Notes under the pieces: generated by a model
Seen by the model: only the letters and a program-made list of their open reading frames with translations
What the model was told of the DNA's origin: nothing
Databases searched by the model: none
Shown here: positions 1-11,100 of the stretch, piece after piece
Layout: every line of letters begins with the position of its first letter
Position numbering within the stretch: the first letter of the stretch is position 1
From: Tautonia marina
GTDB lineage: Bacteria; Planctomycetota; Planctomycetia; Isosphaerales; Isosphaeraceae
Assembly (NCBI RefSeq): GCF_009177065.1
Contig: NZ_WEZF01000028.1
Span: forward strand, 33,116 to 97,115
Reading direction: 5' to 3'
DNA: 64,000 nt
Translations under genes and position numbers: made by a program

Positions 1-2721
1 CGAGGGCAGGGACCGCTGGTTCGGTTCCTGCTCCAGTTTCACCAGCCCCTGGTGTACATCCTGCTGGTGGCGACGATTGTCACCCTGGTGCTCGAGGAGT
101 ACATCGAGGCCGCCGTCATCTTCGGGGTCGTCCTGATCAATGCCGTGGTCGGGTTCGTTCAGGAAGGCAAGGCGCTCAAGGCGATCGAGGCGCTGGGCAA
201 AACGCTGGTGGCCGAGGCCACGGTGATCCGAGACGGCCACAAGGTGCGCGTCGACTCGACCGAGATTGTTCCGGGTGACCTGGTCCTGCTGCAATCCGGA
301 GACAAGGTGCCGGCCGACCTGCGCCTGCTCCGTGCCCGGGATTTGCAGATCGCCGAGGCGGCGTTTACCGGCGAATCGGTTCCAGTCGAAAAAGCCTCCG
401 GCGCGTTGCCGGACGAGATCCCCCTGGCCGACCGCAAGAACATGGCCTATGCGTCGACCCTGGTGACGTTCGGCCAGGGGGCCGGGGTGGTGGTGGCCAC
501 GGGCGACCAGACCGAGGTGGGGCGCATCTCGCAGCTCATGGCGTCGGTCGAGGAACTCCAGACACCGCTGACGCGTCGGATCGCGCAGTTCAGCAAGGTC
601 CTGGTCGTGATCATTCTGGTGCTGGCTGCGATCAACTTCGCCTTCGGCCTGGTCCGCGGTCAGGAACCGGTTGATTTGTTCATGGCGTCCGTGGCCCTGG
701 CGGTGGCGGCGATTCCCGAGGGGCTTCCGGCGGCCGTCACGATCATCCTGGCGATCGGCGTCGGCCGGATGGCCCAGCGGCGGGCCATCATTCGCAAACT
801 CCCGGCGGTCGAGACCCTGGGAAGCACGACGGTCATTTGCTCGGACAAGACCGGCACCTTGACCCAGAACCAGATGACCGTCACCGCGATCGTGGCCGCC
901 TCGGAACACTTCCCGGTCACGGGGGTCGGCTACGAGCCCGAAGGAGTCATCCAGGCGACGGTTGGCGAGCCGTCGGACGGGCAAGACATGACCGACCCTG
1001 CTTCGAAGGTCATGCACCTGTCGGTCAACGACCTGCACCGACGGGTCGCCTTGCTGGAATGCGTGCGCGCCGGCGCTCTGTGTAACGACTCGCAACGGGT
1101 TCAGAAGGAACACGGATGGGACATTCAGGGGGATCCGACCGAGGGCGCGCTCCTGGTCGTGGCCGCCAAGGCCGGTCTCCAGCCGGAGGTGTTGCACGAG
1201 GAAAACCCCCGCGTCGACTCCATCCCCTTCGAATCCGATCATCAGTACATGGCGACCCTGCACGATCAGGGCCTTGACCGACCCCGCGTGGTCTACGCGA
1301 AGGGTTCGGTCGAGGCGATCGTGCAGCGGTGTGACTCGGTGATGGATGCGACCGCGCACCCGCATCCCTTGAACCCGGACGCGATCCATGCCCAGGTGGC
1401 CGACCTGGCCGCTCGCGGGCTCCGCGTCCTGGCCTTTGCGCGCAAGGAGTTGCCCACCGAGACCTCGGGCATCGAGCATGAGGATCTGCGATCGGGTCTG
1501 ACCTTCCTCGGGCTTCAGGCCATGATCGACCCACCCCGACCGGAAGCCCTGGCGGCGATCCGGATCTGTCAACGTGCCGGGGTGCGGGTCAAGATGATCA
1601 CCGGCGACCACGCCCTGACCGCCTCGGCCATTGCCGGGCAGCTCGGACTGGAGCAGGGGACCTCGTCCTCGACCTCGTCCTCGACCGAATCGACCGAACT
1701 GCCCAGAGCGATCACGGGCCAGGAACTCGTCCGCTACACCGATGAGGAACTCATCGACGCGGCCGATGAAACGGCCGTCTTTGCCCGGGTCGCTCCTGAG
1801 CAAAAACTTCGCCTGGTCCGAGCGCTCCAGGCCCGAGGGCATGTCGTGGCCATGACCGGCGACGGTGTGAATGATGCCCCCGCCCTGAAGCAGGCCGATA
1901 TTGGCGTGGCCATGGGCCAGGCGGGCACGGACGTCGCCCGAGAATCCTCGGACATGGTGCTGACCGACGACAACTTTGCGTCGATCGAGGCCGCGGTTGA
2001 GGAGGGTCGGGGGGTTTTCGACAACCTCACCAAGTTCATCGTCTGGACCCTGCCGACCAACGGCGGCGAGGGACTGGTGATCATGGCGGCGGTGCTGCTC
2101 AGCACCCAGTTGCCCATCTCCCCCGTGCAGATCCTCTGGGTCAACATGACCACCGCCATCATGCTGGGGATGATGCTGGCCTTCGAGCCCAAGGAGCACG
2201 GGATCATGGACCGCCCGCCCCGCGACCCGCAAAGCTCGATCCTCAACGCGAACCTGCTCAAACGGATCGCCTTTGTGAGTGTCCTGCTGCTGCTTGGTGC
2301 CTTCGGCCTCTTCGAGTGGATGATCGAGTTCCGGGGAGCGTCTCTGGCCGAGGCCCAGACCGTCACGGCAAGCGTCTTTGTGATCGGAGAGCTGTTCTAT
2401 CTGTTCAACTGCCGATCCCTGACCCGGTCGATGGTTCAGATCGGTGTCTTCGCCAACAAGGCGGCCCTTGGCGGAGCACTTGGCATGCTTGCCTTGCAGG
2501 TTCTGTTTGCCCACGCTCCCCCGATGAATCAGCTCTTCGGTACCGCGCCGCTGCCGTGGGATGTCTGGCTGATCATCGGAGGGTTCGGCATCGCGCTCTA
2601 TACCGTGGTCGAGATTGAGAAGTATCTTGTCGGCTACGCCTTGCAAGGCGATTCGTTCCAGCCGGTAACGCATCACACACCGTCGGAATCGGACGAGGAC
2701 CGATCATCTGGTCAGGCTTGA
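1..2721 (+). CDS. P2-type cation-transporting ATPase (5' end outside window)
   Basis: Membrane ATPase that would pump a cation using an aspartyl-phosphate intermediate. The reading frame is open from base 1, so the GTG at 52 is internal and the true N-terminus is missing; 906 residues are visible. Numbering from base 1, the TGES actuator motif, the PEGL motif in M4, the phosphorylated Asp282 in DKTGTLT, and the hinge TGDGVNDAP are all present, followed by six C-terminal hydrophobic segments. M4 (VAAIPEGLP) is of SERCA type and M5 has NGGEG. In M6, where SERCA has N-x-x-T-D, this protein reads VNMTTA, so the Asp800 equivalent is Ala. That makes the transported ion uncertain (Ca2+, Na+ or other). 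A Ser/Thr-rich tract lies near nt 1665-1700 in the P/N domain. Family sure; substrate not. Confidence 0.93.
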   Translation, partial: RGQGPLVRFLLQFHQPLVYILLVATIVTLVLEEYIEAAVIFGVVLINAVVGFVQEGKALKAIEALGKTLVAEATVIRDGHKVRVDSTEIVPGDLVLLQSGDKVPADLRLLRARDLQIAEAAFTGESVPVEKASGALPDEIPLADRKNMAYASTLVTFGQGAGVVVATGDQTEVGRISQLMASVEELQTPLTRRIAQFSKVLVVIILVLAAINFAFGLVRGQEPVDLFMASVALAVAAIPEGLPAAVTIILAIGVGRMAQRRAIIRKLPAVETLGSTTVICSDKTGTLTQNQMTVTAIVAASEHFPVTGVGYEPEGVIQATVGEPSDGQDMTDPASKVMHLSVNDLHRRVALLECVRAGALCNDSQRVQKEHGWDIQGDPTEGALLVVAAKAGLQPEVLHEENPRVDSIPFESDHQYMATLHDQGLDRPRVVYAKGSVEAIVQRCDSVMDATAHPHPLNPDAIHAQVADLAARGLRVLAFARKELPTETSGIEHEDLRSGLTFLGLQAMIDPPRPEALAAIRICQRAGVRVKMITGDHALTASAIAGQLGLEQGTSSSTSSSTESTELPRAITGQELVRYTDEELIDAADETAVFARVAPEQKLRLVRALQARGHVVAMTGDGVNDAPALKQADIGVAMGQAGTDVARESSDMVLTDDNFASIEAAVEEGRGVFDNLTKFIVWTLPTNGGEGLVIMAAVLLSTQLPISPVQILWVNMTTAIMLGMMLAFEPKEHGIMDRPPRDPQSSILNANLLKRIAFVSVLLLLGAFGLFEWMIEFRGASLAEAQTVTASVFVIGELFYLFNCRSLTRSMVQIGVFANKAALGGALGMLALQVLFAHAPPMNQLFGTAPLPWDVWLIIGGFGIALYTVVEIEKYLVGYALQGDSFQPVTHHTPSESDEDRSSGQA

Positions 2722-2788
2722 TGGGGCGTTGTTCCTTCCTTTGCACCTTGCGATGCCTTGGGGCTTTCTCCGTGACGTGGGAGACGAC

Positions 2789-4072
2789 ATGCTGACGCGA
2801 CGAACCTTTCTGGGGGCGATGAGTGCGGGTCCGATGCTCGGGGCGCGTGTCGGCCGAGTCGGGGCGCAGGATCAAGACGGCGCTGCCGCCCGCAAGCGGA
2901 TGGCGGTGGTCACGACCGAGTGGCGCTATCATTCGCATGCCTGGCACATGGCCGAGCGGTTTCTCCACGGCTATCCGATCGCCGGTCGCTGGCACCGGCC
3001 TCCCCTCGATGTCGTTTCGGTGTATGTCGATCAGTTTCCGGAGAACGATCTCAGCCGTCAACGCTCCGAGGAATTCGGCTTTCCCATCTTCCCGACCATT
3101 GCCGAAACGCTGCGCGCCGGGGGAGATGAGCTGGCCGTCGACGCCGTGCTGATCATCGGCGAGCACGGCAACTACCCCCGCAACGCGTACGGCCAGACCC
3201 AGTACCCGCGCTACGAATTCTTCAAGGCGGTCACCGATGTCTTCCGCCAGGAGGGCCGGTCGGTGCCGGTCTTCAATGACAAGCACCTCTCGTGGCGCTG
3301 GGATTGGGCCCAGGAGATGGTGGGCCTCTCCCGAGAGCTCGACTTCCCCTTCCTCGCCGGCTCGTCGCTGCCGGTGACCTGGCGGATGCCCTCAATCGAC
3401 CTGCCCTACGGCGCCGAGGTCGAGGAGATGCTCTGCGTCGCGATGGGCGGGGTGGACAGTTACGACTTCCATGCCCTGGAGACGATCCAGTGCATGGCCG
3501 AACGCCGGCGTGGCGGCGAGACCGGCGTGGCCGCGGTGCAGGGCCTGCGCGGCCAGGCGGTCTGGAATGCCATGCGGACGGGGGACTGGGCCTCGGGAGG
3601 CTGGGACCCCCGCTTATTCGAAGCCTGCCTGTCGCGCAGCCACACCCTGGCCCAGCCCGACACCTTCAGCCACCGCTATCCCACCCCCGAGCAGATCCAG
3701 GCCTGGGTCCAGGATCCGGTGGCCTACCGGATCGAGTACCGCGACGGCACCCGAGCCACCATGCTCCTGATGAACGGCCTGGTCGGCGACTTCACCTTCG
3801 CCGCGCGACTGAAGGGAGCCTCCGAGCCCCTCTCGACCCTCTTCCACCTGCCGCCGAACCCCAACGTCGTCTACTCGGCCGCTCTGATGTCCCAGGCTGA
3901 GGAAACGTTCCTGACGGGGAAATCCCCATATCCCATTGAGCGAACGCTGCTGACCACCGGTCTGGTCGAGTCCTGTGTCCGGTCCCTCGGTGACGGTGGC
4001 GAACGATCCGAGACACCCCACCTGGCGGTCTGCTATCAGGTTTCCCCTGCATCAACCTTTGCCCAATCGTAA
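2789..4072 (+). CDS. Tat-exported protein of unknown function
   Basis: 427 residues from the ATG at 2789, which begins MLTRRTFLGAMSAG, a twin-arginine signal; an upstream in-frame start at 2729 would bury it and is less likely. After the signal comes an alternating hydrophobic pattern (RMAVVTTEWRYHSHAWHMAE, then VDAVLIIGEHGNYP) that resembles the nucleotide-binding half of Gfo/Idh/MocA oxidoreductases, but no GxGxxG is seen. A second half contains IEYRDGTRATMLLMNG and ends with YPIERTLLTTGLVES, again reminiscent of that family's C-terminal region. It starts 67 bp after the ATPase gene, same strand. Export is well supported; the enzymatic role is only a guess and the protein may not bind a cofactor. 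Confidence 0.85.
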   Translation: MLTRRTFLGAMSAGPMLGARVGRVGAQDQDGAAARKRMAVVTTEWRYHSHAWHMAERFLHGYPIAGRWHRPPLDVVSVYVDQFPENDLSRQRSEEFGFPIFPTIAETLRAGGDELAVDAVLIIGEHGNYPRNAYGQTQYPRYEFFKAVTDVFRQEGRSVPVFNDKHLSWRWDWAQEMVGLSRELDFPFLAGSSLPVTWRMPSIDLPYGAEVEEMLCVAMGGVDSYDFHALETIQCMAERRRGGETGVAAVQGLRGQAVWNAMRTGDWASGGWDPRLFEACLSRSHTLAQPDTFSHRYPTPEQIQAWVQDPVAYRIEYRDGTRATMLLMNGLVGDFTFAARLKGASEPLSTLFHLPPNPNVVYSAALMSQAEETFLTGKSPYPIERTLLTTGLVESCVRSLGDGGERSETPHLAVCYQVSPASTFAQS

Positions 4073-4251
4073 GGTTTTTTATTCGAGGCGATGAGGAAGG
4101 AATTGCAACGCAACGCATTCCCTTCCTCCTGAGTCATTTTGTGGGCTGGAAGCCGGTCTTCCGGGGGGCAGTCGCAACACAGATCATCGAGGTGGTTTTG
4201 AGATTTCAAGAGACGTGAAAACTCGGAAAATGGTTTTCATTCAATAGGTTT
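4073..4251. other. AT-richer intergenic segment before the PPTase gene
   Basis: Holds the stem-loop described separately and then about 60 bp visibly richer in A/T than the surroundings, ending AATAGGTTT just before the ATG at 4252, a poor ribosome site. It marks the left edge of the PPTase/NRPS locus. No clear -35/-10 pair was found. Confidence 0.4.
4093..4140 (+). terminator. Stem-loop downstream of the Tat-exported gene
   Basis: Arms GAGGAAGGAAT (4093-4103) and ATTCCCTTCCTC (4117-4128) pair over 11 bp with one bulged C, around a 13-nt loop, and a short T-rich stretch follows (CATTTT to 4140). It begins 20 bp after the stop at 4072, so a factor-independent terminator is the simplest reading. 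The T run is weak. Confidence 0.45.
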
Positions 4252-5097
4252 ATGGGCGATCAAGGAGCGATTGTTGTTGAAATTGCGAGTGCAAAATTGA
4301 TCAAAACCCTTTGTGAACTTGATTCTGTGGAGAAGTTGGGTGTTCAGGCCCTCGGTCCGGGTGGGGTCGATCTCTGGGTGTTCCCACAACGCGAATGGTG
4401 TGAATTTGAAGATCTGTCTCAATTCGAAGGGTGGATTTCACGCGATGAATTGCTGAAAGCTCAGCGGTTTCGCGTGATTCGAGACCAGCGGACATTTCTC
4501 GCGACTCGGATCTTGGTTCGGGCGGTGCTGTCTCGTTACGAGGCCATTGCCCCCTCAGACTGGCAATTTGCGACCGGACGTTACGGCAAGCCCAAACTTG
4601 CGGAACCGTCCGTTGTTCCTCCGCTGTACTTCAACCTTTCGAGAACGAGAGGGATGATTGTTTGTGCGGTGAGCCGCACGTACGAGTTGCTTGGGGTCGA
4701 TGTCGAGCGATGGGATCAGGGAGCCGAGAATCTCGTGATCGCGGATCGGTACTTTGCCCCTTCCGAGCTCGCTGCGTTGAAGGCGCTTCCAGACCAGGAC
4801 CAGGCGGCCCGCTTCATGATGCTTTGGACCTTGAAGGAGAGTTATCTCAAAGCTATGGGGGTGGGGCTGACTCGGCCCCTTCAAACCTTTGCAATCACGA
4901 TCGAGGACAATTCCAGGGCCGATGATCCGATCCGGATTTGGTTCGCACCTGGGTTTGAAGATGATCCGGCGGCATGGCGGTTCGCCTTGGTCGAAGTGGC
5001 TCCGGAGTATCTTGTGGCGCTCGCCGTGGCGACCGGAGGCGAACCCTTCCGGTTACGCGCACAACGGGTGACATCTCGAGATTTGGAAATTGCTTAG
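4252..5097 (+). CDS. Sfp-type 4'-phosphopantetheinyl transferase
   Basis: Would transfer the phosphopantetheine arm of coenzyme A to a conserved Ser of carrier domains; the convergent NRPS 11 bp away has two such domains (Ser1062, Ser2132). 281 residues. Family signatures: GVDVE with Mg-binding Asp150 and Glu152, and WTLKESYLK (192-200), whose Glu196 is the second metal-ligand region. The upstream motif reads FNLSRTRG (127-134), whereas Sfp-type enzymes usually have N-[IL]-S-H-[ST]; the CoA-phosphate-contacting His is Arg here. The first ~38 residues precede the usual core (GVDLWVFP), so the start could lie further in. Third positions are richer in A/T than in flanking genes, which may mean acquisition by transfer. 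Function is confident; the partner is inferred from position. Confidence 0.9.
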   Translation: MGDQGAIVVEIASAKLIKTLCELDSVEKLGVQALGPGGVDLWVFPQREWCEFEDLSQFEGWISRDELLKAQRFRVIRDQRTFLATRILVRAVLSRYEAIAPSDWQFATGRYGKPKLAEPSVVPPLYFNLSRTRGMIVCAVSRTYELLGVDVERWDQGAENLVIADRYFAPSELAALKALPDQDQAARFMMLWTLKESYLKAMGVGLTRPLQTFAITIEDNSRADDPIRIWFAPGFEDDPAAWRFALVEVAPEYLVALAVATGGEPFRLRAQRVTSRDLEIA

Positions 5098-5108
5098 CAA
5101 GGTGCTTG

Positions 5109-8100
5109 TCATTGGCTGTGGTTTCTGAGGGCTTCTCTGAGGGCTGTGGCCAGAAACCCCAGATGAGGTGGCTGGAGCATTGTGAGGTGGTTTCCAGGGC
5201 ATTCAATCACCTCAACACCTCCGTTTGCGATGGCTCCCCATCCGTTGGTCGCATCCTCGTGGGAGACGCGGGCCTTCTGGGGTTGGGTCGCTGCGCGGAA
5301 CAGGACAATCCGACCGGGGTAGGGCTCGAGACCTTGGAGGTAAGCCTCGAACGAGTTCCAGAGAATCTCGTCACGAGGCTCAGGGGAGTGCGGGGTGGTT
5401 TTGAGCCTGGTTCCGGGGCGGATCTTGCTCTGAATTTTCTCGGAGAAATACTTGAATCGATCCGTCGTGGAGCGGTTCCGCAGGTTTTTCAGGTGGGCTC
5501 CGATCCACTCCCGTCGACTGCGCCGTTTGGGATAATTCGGCCCAAACACGTCGATCAGCGCAAGCATCCCCATGGAATGTCCCTCCGCGATGAGGCGCCG
5601 TGCCACCTCCAGCGCCAACAGACCTCCCAGGGAGTATCCGCCCAGATAGTATGGCCCCTCAGGGAGGACGGTTTTCAGGTCGTCGAGGAACTGCTCGGCA
5701 AGGGCAGGGATCAGTGCGGCGAAGGTTTGTCCCGACGGAACCTGGCCCAGGGTCACACTCAAGAAGGGGGCATCTGGTCCCAGACGCCGGGCAAGGGATG
5801 CCAAAGAGAGGCCGTGCCCGAGGAGCATGCCGTCTCGGCCGAAGCCTCCTGGAAAGCAAACGAAGGGGGGAAGCTGGGCTCCGTCGACGGGCGTGATCGC
5901 GACAAGCCGCGAGGGAGAGCAGGAGGGGATCGTTTTCCGGAGGGTTGCGGCGAACCGACGCACGGTTGACTGAGCGAGGAGCGTGGTCAGAGGAGGGCGG
6001 ATTCCGAACTCGTCCTCGATCCGGGCGAACAGCCGCGTGGCGAGCAAGGAGTGGCCGCCGAGGTCGAAGAAATCGTCGTCAGGTCCGATGGCACGATTGG
6101 GGAGGACCTCCTGCCAGAGACGCAGGAGCGTTTGCTCATCCTCGGTCAGCGCTTCCGAGGGCGCACCGGTGGGTTCGGGATCGTCCAGCTTCCGACTGAT
6201 CAGGGCGAGGCGATCGATCTTGCCGCTGGAAGTCATCGGCAACGCCTCGACCGCGACGACGAGCGATGGCACGAGGAATTCAGGCAGTTCGTCTCGCAGC
6301 GCTGGGCGCAGACGATCGGCCGTTCCGTCCGAGCCGTCAAGCACCACGAAGGCGACCAGGCGCATTCCCCCCGAGCCGTCGGGTTGAGGAACGACCGCCG
6401 CGTCGAGCACACCGGGATGGCGTCGCAACGCAGCCTCGATCTCCCCAGGTTCGACACGGAATCCCCGTAGCTTGATCTGGTTGTCGAGTCGGCCGAGGAA
6501 GACGAGAGTTCCGTCCGGGAGGCGGCGAACGCGATCCCCCGTGCGGTAGAGTCGGGGTTCGGAACCGTCTCCGAACGGGTTGGGGACGAACCGCTGAGCC
6601 GTCAGTTCCGGCGCATGATGGTAGCCGAGCGCAAGTCCGTCACCTCCGAGCCAAAGTTCTCCTGGGAGACCGACGGGGAGCGGACGGTGATGCTCGTCGA
6701 GCACGTAGGCCGTTGTATTCGCGATCGGTCGGCCGATGGGTACGGAGTGGACCCCTTCGGCCACCTCGTCCACCTGGACCGGGTGCCAGGTGGCAAAGGT
6801 GGTTGATTCCGTGGGTCCGTAAACATTGAGCAGGCGGCAGGGAGGCTGAGATGACTGGAGAACCGCCCGAGCTGCGGCGGGATCAAGCTCCTCCCCGCCG
6901 ACGAGGAGATGACGAAGCGATCCGAAGGTCGAGGGCTGACTTTGGGCGATCTGGTGAAACAACGCGGTGGTCAGGAAGAGGGTTGTGATCCGCTTCGAGA
7001 CCAGAAGGTTGCGAAGGGCCGCAGGGTTGACAAGCGTCTCCCGAGCGATGACCACGAGGGTGCCGCCGTGGAGCAAGGCTCCCCAGACTTCGAAGGTCGA
7101 GGCATCGAAGGCCAGGGTTGAAGCCAGCGCAACCCGATCAGAGGCATCAAGTGCGGCATAGTCGGTTCCGACGACCAGGCGGACAACGGCACGGTGCGGA
7201 ACGAGGACGCCCTTGGGGAGTCCGGTCGAACCCGAGGTGTAGATGAGGTAAGCCGGGGCACTGGCGTCGACAGGTGGATCAACGACCTCCAGTGCGTCGA
7301 GCTCGCAGGGGGCGTTGCCCAGTTCGATCACGCTTCCCGTGAACGTCTGGGGAACGCGATCGGTTTCACCCTGACGCACAAGAACCACGGAAGCAGCAGA
7401 ATCGCGGAACAGATACTCCAGACGCCGCGCGGGGGTGTCGGGCGCCACGGGGACGTACGTGGCCCCCGTTTTGAGCACCGCGAGCAAGGCGATCACCGCG
7501 TCGGCCGACCGATCGATCAAGAGACCAACCTTATCGCCGACCGATACGCCGGCAGCTCGAAGTCGGGTGGCCAGGCGGTCGGCGTGAGCCCGCAGTTCTC
7601 GGTAGGAGAGGATGCGGTCACCATCCTCGATGGCGGGGAAGTTGGGGCGGGCTGCGACCTGCTCATGAAAGAGTTCGACGAGCGATCGCTCTCGAGGGTA
7701 ATCGGTCGTGGTCTCATTCCAGGAGGCCAGTTGCCGGCGTTCCTGGTCGGTCAAGAACGAACACGCGGAAAGCGGTTGGTCGGGTTGCGCGACCGCGTCA
7801 CGGAGCAGGATCTGGAAGTGGTCGACCAGCCGGGAAGCCGTGTTGCCATCAAAGATCTCCGCGTTATACCCAAGCTGGCCGCGAATCGTGCCCCGGTGGA
7901 CGGTCATCATCAAGGTGAGATCGAATTTTGCAACATCGAGCTCAAATTCAACTGTCGAAGCGTGAAGCGTCCCCCAGCCGAGGGCTGGACGGGGATAATC
8001 CTGCACGGTGAAGACGGCCTGGATCAGGGGGTGCTGGCCTGGATCACGACGTGGGTTTAACGATTCAACGATGCGTTCGAACGGAATGTCCTGGTGCGCC

Positions 8101-11100
8101 ATTGTCTCCAAGGTGGTTTCCCGGGCTTCGCGGACCAGCTCGCGAAACGTTGGATCTCCAGGAAGCTTGACCCGCATGACGAGCAAGTTGACAAAACACC
8201 CCACGACCTCGTCGAGATCAGGGTGTGGTCGACCGGCTCCTGGAGAGCCGATTGCGAGATCGGTTTGGCCGGAGTAGCGACGCAGGAGTGCAGCAAAGGC
8301 GGCCAGGAGGACCATGAACAGCGAGGCCCCTTCAGACCGGGCGAGGTTCGTCAGTCCTTGGGCAACCGCTCCAGGGACCTCGATGGGAACGTGGCCTCCT
8401 TTCATGGAAGCCACGGAGGGTCGTGGTCGATCGGTGGGCAATTCCAGGACGGTCGGAAGATCCTCAAGTTGGTCAATCCAGGAATCCATTCGGTTGCGAA
8501 AGGCGTCACCCTCGAGCCGACCGGCTTGCCAGGCCGCGAAGTCACCGAAGGTCACGGCGAGTTCGGGCAATGGTGCGAACTGTCCGGTGGTCTGGTTGTG
8601 ATAACAGGCGGCGATGTCTCGCCAAATCAATCCCAGTGACCAGCCGTCACAGGCGATATGGTGAACGGTCAATTGCAGGACGTGGTCTTCCGGGCCGAGT
8701 CGAACAAGCCGGGCTCGGAACAAAGGGCCGACACTCAGATCAAAGGGAACCTCTCCCTCTGTGTTCAGCCGCTTCGTGAGCACCGACCTACGCTCGTGGT
8801 CGGGAACCGATGACAGATCCTCGATCGGTAAGGGCCACGAGGGCTGATTGTCAGGCAGCACCACGGGAATCGGGTTCGTGTCCGCATCGAGGCGGAAGAC
8901 CGTCCGAAGGGCCTCGTGGCGACGCACGACCTCACCCAGGGACCGGCTCAAGGCGGGCTCGTCGAGGGGACCAGTGAGCCGTTCGGCCGAGCTGAGATTG
9001 TAACTTGGGAGGCCGGGGGAGATTTGGTCCAGAAACCAGAGACGCCATTGCGAAGGCGAAACGGGCGTCGGCGATCCCTGGGCTCGTCGAAGGGGGCCGG
9101 CGGCTGCAACCGACTCGCCCACACTTATTGAGTCCCTCAGCGCAACGGAGACACGACGCGCCAGGGCGGCGAGCGTTGGGTTTTCGAACAGGGCCCGGAT
9201 GGGCAACTCGACGCCGAAGATGAGACGAATGCGAGCCATGACGCGCGCGGCAGCCAGGGAGTGGCCGCCCATCTCGAAGAAATCGTCCCCGAGGCCGATG
9301 GCCTCAACACCCAGGATGTCGGACCAGCAATCGGCCAAAGCGGTTTCCACGGGATCGCGAGGCGGGGGGGTCTCGGTGGTCCCTCCAAACGAGCCGCGTT
9401 GCACCGATGGCAATGCCTTGCGGTTGAGCTTTCCGCTGGTCGTCAACGGAAGGGCTTCGAGGGGGACGTAGGCGGAGGGAATCGCCGCCTCTGGGAGTTC
9501 CTCGGAAAGAAAACGGCGAAGAACCGCGGCAGACGGGGGGAGCGTTCCAGGCGGAGCAACCAGGTAGGCCGCAAGCCAGGAACCAGCGACCGAATCCTCA
9601 TAGGCCACGACCGCCGCCTCCGACACGTCCGGATGGCGACGCAGTGCGGCCTCAACTTCACCGGGCTCAATACGAACGCCTCGGATCTTCATTTGATGAT
9701 CGAGACGACCCAGGTACTCAATCGATCCATCCGGTAACCAGCGGGCCCGATCGCCCGTGCGATAGAGCCGCGCGTTGGCTGCCGGTTCGAAGGGATCGAC
9801 GAGGAATCGTTCGATGGTCAGCTCAGGACGATTGAGGTATCCCCGGGCGACGCAGAGTCCCCCCAGAAACAGCTCCCCCGCCACGCCAATCGGTTGCGGT
9901 TGCCCGTGGGGGTCGAGAATGTACGTCCGTGCGTTGGCGATGGGTCGGCCAATCGGAACGGGTCCTGGGCGGTCGTCAGGATGGCAATGGTGGTAGGTCA
10001 CTTCCACCGCGGCTTCGGTTGGCCCGTAGAGATTGTGCAGCTCCACGCTGGAGCCAAGCCGCTCGAAGAACCGATCGCGGAGGTCCGCCGTGAGGGCCTC
10101 ACCACTCGAAAAGACGTGGCGGAGTGTTGAGAGACAGCCTGGGGCGCCGGGATCGTCCAGGAAGGGACCCAACATGGAGGGGACGAAGTGGCAGTGCGTG
10201 ACCTGGGCTCGCGTGATGAGTCGAGCAATGTAAGAGGGATCGCGATGTCCATCCGGCCGAGCGAGGACCAGACAGGCGCCGGTCATCAAGGGCCAAAAGA
10301 ACTCCCAGACCGAGACATCGAAGGTGTACGGTGTCTTTTGCAGGACCCGGTCTCCCGGGCCAATCGGGAACGTGAGCTGGCCCCAGAGCAATCGGTTGCA
10401 GATGGCCCGGTGCTCGTTGATCACACCCTTGGGAAGGCCGGTCGAGCCCGAGGTGTAAATCAGATACGCTGCATGATTCGGGGTGTTGATCGGCTCGGGG
10501 TTCTCGTCGGATCCCGGTGGTTCGATGTCAGGAAACCTCAACTCCACAAGCGGAGCAGGTTGACCCAGGGTCATCACGGTTTCCATCAAGGACGGTTGCG
10601 TGACGATGGCGTTCGGCTGAGCATCGTCCAGTAACCCTTTGAGGTAGGACGCGGGAGCGGACGGGTCGAGCGGAAGATAGGCCGCTCCCGCCTTGAGGAC
10701 CCCGAGCAAGGCGATCACCAGTTCAGGAGACCGTTCCGCGACCACCGCGACTGTGGTTTCCGCGCCGACCCCGAGCGATCGCAGGTGATGCGCCAGGCGG
10801 TTCGCTCGTTGGTTTAATTCCGCGAAGGTCAGTGCGGCGGGAATGACCCCACCGTCGTCGTCCACATCAGGGAACAGCACCGCCACCTGAGTCGGGGTCT
10901 TTTGGACCTGGTCCTCGATCAGGTGATGGAGGGTGGTTTCGATGGGGAGGTCACGCTGCGTGGCGTTCCATTCATGGACCACACGATCCAATTCGGATTT
11001 GCTTAAAATTGGGAGGCGATCGATGGTCTGATCGGGATCGGCCACGGCGCCATCGAGGATGATCTGGAGCCGACCGAGAACGCGATCCGCGGTTTCGGGA

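Noticed and set aside
1660..1700. Short repeat CTCGTCCTCGAC in the ATPase gene
   Set aside because: It encodes a Ser/Thr-rich loop in frame; low-complexity coding sequence, not a separate element.
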